64,000 nucleotides of DNA from assembly GCF_030867145.1 (NCBI RefSeq), contig NC_134419.1, positions 6,103,501-6,167,500 on the forward strand, in the 5' to 3' direction. The first letter of the stretch is position 1; each line of letters opens with the position of its first letter. Below, piece by piece: positions 39,201 through 51,123 of this stretch. A program made the translations under genes and the position numbers. This stretch comes from Opisthocomus hoazin (lineage: Eukaryota; Chordata; Aves; Opisthocomiformes; Opisthocomidae). Under the pieces are notes generated by a model. The model was given only the letters and a program-made list of their open reading frames with translations. It did no database searches and was not told the origin of the DNA.

Positions 39201-41319
39201 GGTCCACACTAAATCCCAACTCTTTCTCCTCTGCTTTGTTATTCCTTTCTTCCTGATCCATTATGGCCCCAGTATCCAGAGCTTCACCATTCTTCTTCTT
39301 CATCTTCAGACTGCAAAGACATCAGGACAAAATGTGAGAGAAGATATCCAATCTGACCAGTTCACCTTGCACAAATCTTAACAGTGGTGCTAACTGCTTT
39401 CCTAACCACCTTCTTCTTTCTAAAGGAGGTTAAGAAAGACTCTGAATTCCTGTCTGAGTTGAAGAGACCGTTCAGCCCTCTGTAAAACTGCAAGGGGTAT
39501 CGACACTTGTAACTCTGGGAGAAAAAGCAGGCTGGCTCTCTCCCTGGGGAAGGGCTTTGCACATCAAGCTGAAGACAGAGAATCTGGCCCTGCTTCAAAG
39601 AGGACGGACATAGTTCTATTTCTGGCAAGGACACTGTGTGAGTAACTCCCTCTGAAGTTAAAGGGGTTTGCCCTCAGATATCCAGGGGCAGAAACTGGGA
39701 GCCATAGAGTCAGCTTTTGTGCCAGTTGATGGAACAAGCACCCCCAGCTGTAAAAAAATAGCTCTGAACACTGGGATAAAGCTGGTGCCACTGAAGTGTC
39801 CTTGCAGCCGCAAACAGATTTATGACCCAAAATCCAAACAGGAATTATCATTGCAACCACTGCTGATGCCAGGAGACATTCATTCTCTGCCTGTCCATCC
39901 TGTTTGGCTCACAGATGCCAGTGGTCCTCCTCAGGACAGCCACGTAATCTATGTGAAAGCACTTGGCTTCTCTGGATGCCATGAATTTTCTGCACTCTCT
40001 ACTGTGCACACTCGCCAAGCAAGTCTTGATTTAGCTACAGTAATCTCTGCTGCCTGTTCCCACAGAGAGAAATGTTTATTTTACAGGGTCTGATCTCAAA
40101 TGGACAGTAATAAACAGCCTGCATCTGCATCAGAACAAGGTCACTGACCCAGTCTGCTGCCCAGCAAACGTGTATAAACTCAGCCAGCCCCAGAACTGCA
40201 GTAAGAGCCAAGCCTGCCCCAACCACCTTGGGCTGCCAAGCTGGCCACCTTGTGTTGGTATATTGCAGGCAGTGAAAGCTTGGCCTGTAAATTTGCCCTG
40301 AGAGATGATGGGACATCAGGGAATTGCACCCTTGGCAAGACAGAAGGCCCTAACTGCTTTCGCCACTGCAGATCCAGTATAAGCTACAAACGGGAGAGAC
40401 TTCACAGCTTGGCCAGTGGAAGCTTCCTGAGCTATGAGGAGCAACAGCACTTTGGCCTAAGAGGGAAGAAGCCCACACACAGAGCTGGAGCAGCTCGAGG
40501 CACCTCTCCTTCACAGGGACTACTTGGCGCACTATAGATCGGCTTGAGAAACGGGAACGTTCTGGCAGAGCCTGCTTTCTGGCCACAACGCTTCCAGGCC
40601 AGAGGACTCAGTGAATGTCTGGGTTGGGCTTGAAGTGTTCTACTGCAAACGGCCACTTCAACACTGCCACACACATATATACTGCCAGGTGTTACAGCAG
40701 GGCTCACGGCACTTCCAGAGCCGGAAGCTCACATCTAGTTAGCCAGCTCTTCAGTATGTGGTCACTGTGTCTTCTTCAGCCTCGGACCCCTGACCACACG
40801 ATCCTGAGCCCGTTGGCACTCTGCTGTGGGGCTACGGCCTCACTTCTGCCTACTCAGCCAGGACACAGGCAATGGAGTTTTCACCAGTTTTCTGTGCCTA
40901 CACCAGAAGGGTGGAGGACACCTGGCCCAGCATAAAGCCTGCTGCTACCAAGGGAATCTGTCAGGATGGTTTGAACCAGCAGAGAGAGCTTGTACTGGTC
41001 CAGCATGCTCTCTCGTGTGGCTGCAGTGTTTTGGATCCAGTACTAAAGGCCCTAAAGACAGTTTTTTGCCATCATTGGGGTGAGGACTTTGCTTGAACTC
41101 CTTTGGTTCAAGCTTTGATTTAAGCTAATGCATAATTCACAATGGGGATGATAACAGATGGCAACTTGTTAAGCCACAGGAACTCAATCAGTTCTGATCA
41201 CATGACAACACCCTAAATAATTTAAATCATATCTTGCTGCAAGAGCTGTTCTGCTGGGGCCCCGTGTTGCAGAGAGACGCCAATGCCACACTGTGGGAGT
41301 CATCTTGCAAGGCAGTTGC

Positions 41320-41425
41320 TACCAAGTCCCCCTGTTTGCAAAGGGAGAAACTGAGGCACCAAAGTGAGTGGCTTCCACGTGCTCATTCCAGGAAAGCAGA
41401 TGACTGGTGTCCTACTGCTCCTCTG
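41320..41425 (-). repeat. Possible second MIR-like relic
   Basis: The stretch CTGTTTGCAAAGGGAGAAAC followed by TGAGGCACCAAAGTGA resembles the complement of the MIR CORE ('TTTTACAGATGAGGAAACTGAGGCACAGAGAGG'), and a later AAAGCAGATGACTGG could match its AAGTGGCAGAGCCGG. Only about 35 bases are convincing. Confidence 0.25.
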
Positions 41426-44400
41426 CACCAGATCCCAGCCACAAGGCCCTGGTCTCTCCTTCTCTCTGTATTGTGCATGTTTATAAAGATATTTGCAAGA
41501 GGTAAATTCAGACAAAAAGCATTACTTAAAAAAGGGGTGGGGGGTGCCTATCTTCTACAGTATGATTGCTAACTCTGAGCAGACCCTCCAGAGAAGTTTA
41601 TCACCAGACCAGACCTATCAGCAGGTATGTGATCCAACCAGGATAAAGGGGTCATTCAATCCATAAGGAAATCCACTGAAATCAATGGATCTAAGAAACT
41701 AGCTCCCAGCTTTCCACTGGCAAAAACCACCCTTGCTCCTGGTTTACCCTGCTGTACCAGAGAGATTGCGGGGGCAGGTGCAGGAGAGTGTATTCAGACC
41801 AGTTCTGACTCCCAGTTTTCACACTCAACTCAGCAATGTAGCCAACCAAACAGTCAGTGGGAAAAAAGTGACTTTATAGAAAAGGATTCAAAACTGTAGC
41901 AGTCCAAGCCATCCTACCCTCCAATATTAAACCAAACTCTAGGATTCCTAATATCAGGTCAAAAAAGTCAGAGTTACGTGATGTAAAAGTGGTGATCCAA
42001 AAGAAATTCACAGGTTTACCTTTTACTGTTGCAGGATCTGTGTTAGATCAGGACTTTGCCATCTCCCTGCAGCACAAAAAGATAAAGCCATCTCATCTGC
42101 TCTGGATAATTCATCAAAAATGCATGCACATCCACTCTTGCCACAGATCCAGTTTGTTCTTTGGGTATGACATGGCAGTAAAATGTTGACTCCCTGATTC
42201 TCATGACAGAATTTCTCTTTCCTCTTCGACTGCAGGAGGAAACTACCTTTCCAATACATGGCCTAAACCTCGGTGACACGAAGACCCTGCAGCGTCTCTG
42301 CAACAACCAGGAGGCCCTGCCAAATGCCTCAGCCACTTCAGGAAGCACTGTGGGATGCAGGGGAGCAGAGAGTTTTGTCTTACGAGTTTCAGCACCTTCC
42401 TGTCTTTCCATCAATTCCCAGGCTGCCACATGCACATGAAATCTGGGGCTCTGCACGGAAGCTTCACTCCCAGCGAGTTGACTCAGTCTTCTGAATGAGA
42501 ATACTCTTTAGGAAAGAAATGTTCCAGGAATGTTCTAACACACTTTGGTTTACAGAAATGCTTCTACCATCGCAGGGGACAAAGCACCATAATGAACATA
42601 AAACTTTAACGAATTGTTATTATCATCTCAGCATACTTATCTACCCCTTTGAGAAGACACACTGAGTTTGAGTCTTCTCTGGAATTCCAATCAATCATAA
42701 TCAGCCCAGTTAGTCCCGGCTGAAGCACAGGCATTGGCTGCTAACTGTAAGCATAATTAACACAAACTGCTGCCTCCTGTCTCTTGACATATTATAAGCG
42801 AACACTGCCTACGCTACATTCATCCTTAAACATTACCTGACTGCCAGACCATTTTTACTCTTCACTTCTAAAATCACCATCCCCTTTTTTAAACACTTCA
42901 AATACAAAAGCATTCATGAGCTGACAAGCTAAATTCTCCTACAGTAACTGTTGTGGGCACTTCATCTTCTGAACAGAAAGGAAACTGCCCCCTAAAAATC
43001 TTTCCCCATCACAGAGGTGTTTGAAGCCCTGTTTGTTGGTCTAAGCACAACGTATGGAGTTCTTTGGCACACTAGTTCTCACCAAAGCACAAGTGTGAAC
43101 TGTCTCTCTGGTGCACTATTAGCACTTGGCAAAGATGTCTGCAGAAATACCATTACATAAAACAAAGCCCTGTGTGTACAAGATGGACCAGATTCTCAGC
43201 TGGACCAAACTCTTTGATTTCCAGGCAGCTATGCCAAATGACACGAGCAGAGACACAGATCCTTTTTTCCTCTAAAATCTGTGTGTTAGCAGTGAAAGAC
43301 ATAACAGTAGATGGTAACAACCCTGTCCTGATCTTCAGACAACGCTGCAGATCAGAAGACACCTCGTGCCACGGAGGATCCTAACACAGAGGAGCTTCCC
43401 CTTCAAATTGGTAATCATCCCAAAACTCCTCAGACAAAGCACTTTTAGATTCAGACCGAGGCCCTGCTAAATGTCTCGGTGCTGCCTGGGGCAGGGTCCA
43501 ATTCTCCATCACTTCACCAAGTGATTCCAAGAGTTTAGAGAAGTTGAGGCCAGGACAGCCGGTACCCAAGCAGGCCCCAGGGAAAGTGTGAACCGCGCGT
43601 TCAACCACTGAGAATCAATCTAAAGTGATTTTGTCCATCTGAGTTTGGACCGAAGGAAGCCCTCTCTTTGTAAGGAGCAAAATCCATTTTTGCCACCATG
43701 AGTGAACAGTTCCTAGACAAGGCTCACTTTCTCTCCTCCACTCCCCAGTCCCCAACCTGCCTATATGAGAGCCAGCACAGCCAAGCTGCTCTCCCTGGGG
43801 TAGGGTGCCAAGAGGACAATTTCACAGGCAGCAATGGACACTGCCTCTCCACCTCACCTCAAGCCCAGGTTCAGCGATCAGCCCTGAAAGGAGGCCCTTT
43901 TTACACACAAGTAATTCAGCTTGCCTTTCTCAGATGGAAACCTGCAGGAACCCACACCACTCACGTGCCCACCTGTTCAGGCTCCTTAAGGAATGTCTCT
44001 TTTCATCTGAAAAAGCAACCTGACAAATTTTTTTTATTACTTCAAGCAAGTAATGACATGTCTGTCTTATTGCACAAACCATCAAGGCACTAACTTCAAA
44101 AGCAATGAATCTTACACTTCACTCCTATTACAGGGAACAGAACTATACGACATTTTTTAACATGGGGAATTGGAATGGTCTGAACCCAGACTGAACTTAA
44201 CCTCAGAAGCAGGCCCAGACCCAAATCTCTACTCCGAGCACTTCCAAACTTCAGGGCAGGTTGCGTCTGGCTTATGTCTCTTGGTGCCGAGCATGCCAAT
44301 TCCGGCAGCTCCACGCAGGTCCTTGACACGCTCCCAGCAAACTGGTGTGTTGGCTACCTGCCCCTGGGGAGGAGAGACGGAACGAAACGCGTGATACTGC

Positions 44401-44739
44401 AACACGGTGACCTTGCGCGATAAAAACTGCCCCAGGAAAACGAATAGCCGGGAACAGCTCTGAAGAAACGAGTGCCAGAGCAGGGAGTGCCAAGGCCTGC
44501 GAGCTTCGCAGAGGGTGGCAGAGAGAGGGAGGGAGGCTGGGAGTGCAGGATGAGCAAGCTGAGACAAACCAGAGCGGAACGGCGACCTGCCATGCTGGGA
44601 GGGGTCTATCCATTATCCAACAGTGTCTCCTGGTGGCAGCAGCTAAAGCCTGCCACCCGGTCACCCACAGCCCTCTCTCCATCTTCTAATTACACGAGTG
44701 ACTAATGTAAGTGGATAAATAACAGTTGCTAAGTCGTTT

Positions 44740-44765
44740 TGACCTTGCCTGTAGCTATAAGGTCA
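44740..44765. promoter_or_regulatory. Everted nuclear-receptor half-sites (TGACCTT-N12-AAGGTCA)
   Basis: Two perfect 7-bp arms, TGACCTT at 44,740-44,746 and AAGGTCA at 44,759-44,765, form an everted repeat with a 12-base spacer. Both half-sites carry the extra base preferred by monomeric receptors of the ERR/SF-1/ROR type. The match is exact; the use is unknown. Confidence 0.35.
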
Positions 44766-45011
44766 GGGTATGGATTTGGTCAAGCTGAAGCGTGAGAATT
44801 GCAGCACAAATTGTCTACGTGAACGCACACGCTCCCGCTCCGGACTTCTCCGTGGCTGCCCGCAGACCTGCCCAGGCTGGCCACCGACAGCCGGACCTGG
44901 ACGAGCTGATCACTCAGCAAGGCTGCTGCCACACGTGCAGTGCCTTCCGTGCAGCTGGCCAGCAGGAATCCGAGGCTGTCTTCAAACCCTGGCTTGTTGC
45001 ATTGGAGGGGG

Positions 45012-45036
<25 letters not shown>
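45012..45036 (+). repeat. A25 homopolymer
   Basis: The longest pure A run in the window. It follows a moderately CpG-rich, non-repetitive stretch (44,380-44,990). A poly(A)-tailed retrocopy was considered, but the sequence before it is not recognisable as any mRNA and no flanking target duplication was seen. Confidence 0.9.
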
Positions 45037-45042
<6 letters not shown>

Positions 45043-47481
45043 GGCTGTTTTTCCAGCTTTCCCTTTTCATTTTGGTTTTAAAGAAAATTTTAGTTCAAAG
45101 GCCCAACCTCAGCAAGGTGTAAATCACTATAAAAATACCAAGTGGAGATTTGGAGTGAACTCAGTTAGGCTTGGACAGTGCTTTCCGTTGAGCTAGCCCA
45201 CCCAGACAGTGCTAGCAGTGAGCTTGCAAGGCCACGGAAAGCAGTGGTGAGGCTAGGCGCGAAGGCAGGAACTTTCCACTTTCAGACGGCTGGCTGCTCA
45301 CCGGAACCGGAGTAAGGAAATCACAACACAGCCAGCAGACCATCGATACACGCGAGCATTCACTGCATGGCAGACTCCCAAAAAAAGATGTCACAAACCT
45401 CAGAAACCACGGAGGTGACACATACACCCTCCCCTGAAAGGAGGGATGGAGGAGCAGAGGCAGGGGAGATCCAGCGAGACAGAAGCCATTTCTTCCCGTG
45501 ACAGCAAATTTGTGCTGAATTTTTTTCATGGAAAGGTTTCCCTTCCTGGCACCCCAACTCCTCCCACCATAATCTGACTTCTGGTGGTCCACAGGCGAAG
45601 AATGCCAGGTTGTACCCCATGGCCTGAGGAAACCCATGGGCTGCCAGAGGTAAAGCTGAGCTCAAGAAGCGGGCATGGGGCTTCTCTCCTGCTCACCAAA
45701 GCCACATGCCAGGCGTGTCGTCAGTCTGAGCAGCGCAGAGAAGCCCCAGTGCTTTGGGGCTATGCCTGACCCATGCTACTCAGCACTACGGAGGCAGATG
45801 CCAGCCGAACTCTGTTAGCCAGCATGTGCTTTCCCACCTAATGACATGTTTTAGCTGTCACAGGACAACAAAAGCTGGTCAGGTAACCAGCTCTATGTTA
45901 ACCCAATGTACCTCTGCACCTACAGCCCCCTCCAGGATTTAGAAACCCAAACGCAGCACCTCTGCCTCCCTAGCATTAGGCGTAAAAAATGTATTTCTCG
46001 GAGTGGGAACCAGCAAAGGCAAGCAATCAGAGACATCACTTTGGATGCTTCTTCCTCTGAACACCATGTGCTGTCAGGCTTCTTTACACCGGGAGCTGAG
46101 AATGCTCGTCAAGGGCAGGCACTCCCTGCTGAGGGGTACTATGGATCAGAAGTGATTTTTTTCTTTTAAAAGCATAAGGAAGAGTACCAGCCTGGCAGAG
46201 TGCTCAGCGGGTGTCCTGCACCCCAGGACAGCGGGTTCCTAAAATAGAAATGTCTCCTCAGGTTCTTAGTAAAAGTGTGCTGAGAGCAGAGCCCAGAGCC
46301 TGCTCCTCCTGCCCAAGCGCACAGGGCTCTTTCATGTGGGTATCTCTGCCCTGCTCTACCCCTCTGCTTCCCAGCAAGAGTGCCCCAAGCCCTCCCTCAG
46401 CCTGCCCAGGCCTTCATCGGCAGCTCGTGGTTTCAAGCCGTCTCTGGGAGGTGTGTACGAACTCCCCTGCGACGCAGAAAACCCAGCTCTCCCACTCCCT
46501 GTGTAGGTGTTTAGAGTTTGACTTTGCCTAGGGTTTGACTCACGATGCGGGCATAGCCCCCGGTGACTCTCCAGCTGTGGGGAGCCAGGCAGCGCAGAGC
46601 AGGCAGCACTGGGACGGTGCAGAAACAGAGCTACAGGCACCGGGGCGATTTGCAGTCCACATGGGAGGTGCACAGTGAGGGGAGGTGACTCCTTGAGTAA
46701 GGCAGGTAAGAGAGGTGAGACATTTGGGATCACAGAATCTTTTTTTTTTTTAGAACTAGCTCTGAGGCTCCGTGTGCAGTTAGATGAAAGGGGAGATATC
46801 CATCAACTTGTGCAGCCCCAGGACACTCACCGTCCTGGGACGCTCTGACCCAAGCACTGCCTATTTCCACCTGTTGCTCCTTCAAGAGTACGCGCAGTGG
46901 GTACGTACACTTCCAAGTCTCATTGGGTTTTCTTGCTGACAACAATTATTTTGATAAAAGACAAAACAAAAGAACACAATCGCCCTGAAAAACAGCTAAC
47001 TTTCCATAGCCCCCCCTGTCTTGCTGTAACATGAAATATCAGTAATCCAAAATGGAGATAGAGCAGACTAATGAGGTTCTGCAGGACATCAAAAATGTTG
47101 AACACAATGTCAGACACTGCCAGTAGAAAATAAACCACACAAGGGCAGGAACAAGCACAACATGTAGCAGAAATGTGCCAATGTGAAACCATTACATCAC
47201 ACTTGTTAATACAACTGTATTGAGCAGTCCAGTGCTCAGCTTCACACTAAATTGCTCAGGCAGCAGCCAGGGACAGGCTCTGAGCTAGCATAACCCCAGA
47301 GAGCACTGCTGAGATCAGTTCAGAGATGTCTCTTTTAAACAAGTCTCTGTTCCCAGATCATTCCTATGACTCCATTACATCTGGAAGTGTAAATTCTCTT
47401 AAATGTTTTTTGTCATAATTATGATTTTCCAAAATCTACATAAAACTCTTATTTCCAAGAAAAAACAGATTAAAGTCTTCA

Positions 47482-47950
47482 CAGAATCACAGAATGGTAG
47501 GGGTTGGATGGGACCTCTGTGGGTCATCTAGTCCAACCCCCCTGTTGAAGCAGGGTCACCTACAGCAGGCTGCACAGGACCTTGTCCAGGCGGGTCTTGA
47601 ATATCTCCGGAGAAGGAGACTCCACAACCTCCCTGGGCAGCCTGGGCCAGGGCTCCGTCACCCTCAGAGTGAAGAAGTTCTTCCTCATGCTCAGACAGAA
47701 CTTGCTCTGCTGCAGTTTGTGCCCACTGCCCCTTGTCCTGTCACTGGGCACCACTGAAAAGAGTTTGGCCCATCCTCCTGACACCCACTCTGTAGATATT
47801 TATAAACATTTATTAGGTCCCCTCTCAGCCTTCTCTTCTTCAGGCTGAGCAAGCCCAACTCCCTCAGCCTTTCCTCATAGGAGAGATGCTCCAGTCCTCT
47901 CATCATCCTCATAGCCCTCCGCTGGACTCTCTCTTCCACCATGTGTTCAA
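47482..47950 (-). mobile_element. CR1 LINE fragment, 3' end (minus orientation)
   Basis: On the minus strand this encodes the last part of CR1 ORF2. It carries [17 protein letters not shown], then, after a frameshift, [17 protein letters not shown] and [15 protein letters not shown], and ends in the CR1 3' untranslated end and its ATTCTGTGATTCT terminus (seen as agaatcacagaat at 47,483-47,495). The copy is 5'-truncated, as most CR1 copies are. Its 5' limit is placed where similarity fades, at about 47,950, and could be some tens of bases off. The pseudo-ORF is interrupted, so it is not an active element. Confidence 0.95.
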
Positions 47951-50900
47951 GAACCCAACTAGCAGATTTCTGCAGTTTCTTACAGCGTTTTCTTGCATAA
48001 AATGATAAAATCACTCATAATTTATTTTTCCTACAACTGATTCCATGTGGTGCAGATGAACCCTTTTGTGAGGTCCTGGAGGGAATGCTGGAATCACCTA
48101 CAAAGTCTGTAACTCAGATCGAGTTTATAAATTACAACACACACCAGATTCCCCCACAAGGCTCCAGCATCGTTCCTTGGCCACCCGGACACTGAAGAAG
48201 GGCAGGTTCCTCAGCCCACACCCAGAGCCCGCTTAGGACCAAAGGAGGGCAGGGTGCCCTGCAGATACAGCCAGCATGCCTGGAGCTCTTGGGGAAAGAA
48301 GGGTCTTCTTTCCTCACTGCAACCACACCACCTTAGCCTTGTTTCTTAGGCAGTTAGGCTCATGCTATCCATTTTGGGTGCCTCTGAGTCTATCTCATCC
48401 TACTCGAGTCCTTTTGTCAGCCCTAAACAAGGTGGACACTGAGGTGCAGGCCTCAAAGGCAGATAATTTCCCTCAGCTTCATAAAAATTGGGAGTCAGGC
48501 AGAAAAATCATGTTTCCACTGAGGACAGGCTGAGAAGCTTGCCTGTTATTAGTCATCAGCAAATCCACATGTGGAAAGGTAAAAGACAATCAGACATGTT
48601 AGAAATTCAGCTATATTTATCTCGCTGTTCAAGAAACTGCATGCTTTAGAGAGTGAGGTAATTTGCACCTTTCAGGAGAGGAATAATGAAAGCAAGTTGC
48701 TGTATCCGCTTTCAGAAGAGTATTTGAGCAGCACAGAGACTACTTCCCGTGTGCCTGGGACCAGACTGCTCCGGAAAAAGAGCCATTTCCCCCCTGCACA
48801 CCAGGCTGAACCCGCTGCAGACAGCAAAGAGGGGAAGAAAGCACAGACAGAGGCTGAATGCAGCCCAGGACCGAGCTGCGTGCATCTGCTGTGCAGAGGG
48901 AGGGGAGGACAGGAGAGGGGGCTGTGCAGCAGGAAAAGTGCCTCTTCACCCTGAAGATGGGAGATCATGCTGCAATAGGCAGAGCTAACAAGGAAACAGG
49001 GTGCCGCTTCTCCAGCCCCACTCCTGCCCCTGTAAATCCACCCCATCGTAAAGACAACGCCGAGGTTCAGAAGAAGTCGATTATTTTCAGCTCTGCACTA
49101 ACCTCCTTTGAAGTCCTGGACAGATTCTCCCCGCCCGGTGGGGATCACCCTTAAACCAGAGCACAAGACAGAGATGTGGGATCTCTCCACACATTTATAG
49201 ATAGTTCACCTACACATTTCACATGAGGGCAAATGCCAGTAAGCAGCTTTAACAGCAGCCCCAGCAATGACAACAGCAGCAGCAAAAACAGTACCAATGT
49301 GTCCTTACTTCCAGAATCCATCATACTAATAGGGACAATTAAAATCTGGAAGAAGCCCCAGGACACTGACAATTAGTGACTGTAGGCCAGGCCTGAAACA
49401 TAGTCAAGGATCAGTAGTTACAAGTCTGTGAAACAGGCTGGGCAAGTCATACGAACTAAGCACACAACTGGCACCTCTGGTCCCCGCCTCATCCTCCCCA
49501 CAAGCCTGGACCACATCTCACATGTTTTCCACACCAGGCTGTGGCCCTTCTCCTGCCCACACACCCGGCAGAGCTTTTAACTTGCCAAATAGTTTTGCAC
49601 AGATCACAGTGTGGGAGGACAGGTTAGGTTTTAAGGCATAAATAAAACAAGCCCAACCTGGCCAGTGGAAGGAAAGTGATTCGTCACTACTAAATCACAT
49701 TAGGATCAGCATATTGTGGTCAGGACTCCAGGTGTAAGGGATGTGTTGCAGATATGGGCTGTGCCACTTGGCTGGACCCCATCAGCAGACAAACATCGTA
49801 GCCACCGCCTTCCCTGCATGGCACAATCAAGCGTAGCAAACATATCCTCCACCCCATAGCCCAGGCAAGGCCCACCCTTAAGTGTACAGATGAAACGAGT
49901 TGGATCACTGATCTGCACCACAACAGCAGGAACTGACTGCTCTGTAAGCGGTGAGATGGCACGGGTTTCTTATACCAGAGTTTCTGCCCCAAATCCTTCA
50001 AGTTAGGAAGGATTTGCTAGGTCATCCGATAAGCACCATCTCCAGCAGAACCAGCTCAGATGCTGCTACCGGTCTTGCTTCCAACACTATTAGGAATTTA
50101 GCTGATTTTAAGCAAACAAGTTTTAAATTATTATGTTGTCTCTGCTTTTGCCCATCTGTCACTGTAAAAAACCTGTAAAACACAGAAACTGTTTTCAGTC
50201 CTGCTGCACACAGAGCACCTGTCTTTCCAGTGAGGTCTCTAGCTTTGACAGACTCAGTCTCAAATTACCAAGATCCAGCCTGGCGAGCAAAGGGGGACTT
50301 CCTGCTGCAGGACAGGATTCACCACTGCTCAGCAACACGAGGATTTACAGACCAGTCAGAGCCCACAGCACCAGTGCTGTGCAGATGGAGTAAACAGCCA
50401 CTGTCCCATAGTTTTAGAAAAGAAGCAGCCACCAGACAAATGCAACAGGGATAAGGAAGGGAAGAATTAACCATACTATTATACCTGCATGTAGTGTTTG
50501 ATGGAAATTGTCATCTTGTAGTAACGTGATTTCCACTATGGTTATTTGAGGATTGAGGGGAACAAGAGTTTATTTCATGCTTTATAGAAAAATTATGGAT
50601 GTGCTTGTAAAAGCAGCGCACAGACAGCAGAGACTGCAGCATCTGTGGACTGATGACGGCCTCACACAATGTAACGCAGCATTAAAAAACAAGGGAAGTT
50701 GTTCCTGCGGTATGGTAACAGATCAAAGCCTGGGAGCACCCTAGGAGTGAAAAGAGTAGCTGATAACAGCGCACTGTAACAGCGCTGATACATGGGTGCG
50801 ACTCAGCCCTGAAGCACCTTGCTGGTGAAGATAGAGAGCCTTCAAATGAGACACTGACAGATCAAATGCACTGTGAAAGCGACAACATGGCTGTGTGTGC

Positions 50901-51111
50901 CAATGCACAGATGAGACAGGAGAAATCCACAGCTTTAGGCCCTCACAGCCTTGAAGAACCTGTTGTTGTTTCTGAAAACGTAAGCTTTGTGTTTGAACCA
51001 AAAATAATCACTCACTTCCACCTCCCCTGTAGTCCCGTCCGCAGATCCCGAAGCACAGCACCGAGGCCTTCCTCAGGCACAGAATGGCTGCTGCCTCCCA
51101 CCCCAGTGCTG

Positions 51112-51123
51112 AGTTTCAGTTTC
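51112..51123. promoter_or_regulatory. Perfect ISRE core AGTTTCAGTTTC
   Basis: The 12-mer matches the interferon-stimulated response element core AGTTTCNNTTTC, read on the other strand as GAAACTGAAACT, a typical IRF/STAT1-STAT2-IRF9 target. It lies in the desert about 7 kb upstream of USP24. Chance occurrence is possible. Confidence 0.35.

Larger units (their letters stand above)
33281..47481. other. Intergenic desert, third segment
   Basis: No supported gene. Base composition rises in GC from about 39.5 kb. Enhancer-like single-copy blocks, by eye only, are 33,290-33,520 (GATTAATGTG, TGTATTATTGAATTG), 36,190-36,340 (ACAAACAATTATCC) and 42,660-42,850 (CCAATCAATCATAATCAG, AGCATAATTAACAC). A locally CpG-richer stretch at 44,380-44,990 has no recognisable transcript. 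Confidence 0.6.

Noticed and set aside
44792..45036. Processed pseudogene ending in the A25 tract
   Set aside because: The preceding sequence is not recognisable as any mRNA and no target-site duplication was seen.
46730..46752. CACAGAATCT followed by T12, resembling a CR1 end with a tail
   Set aside because: CR1 lacks a poly(A) tail and there is no CR1 sequence adjacent.
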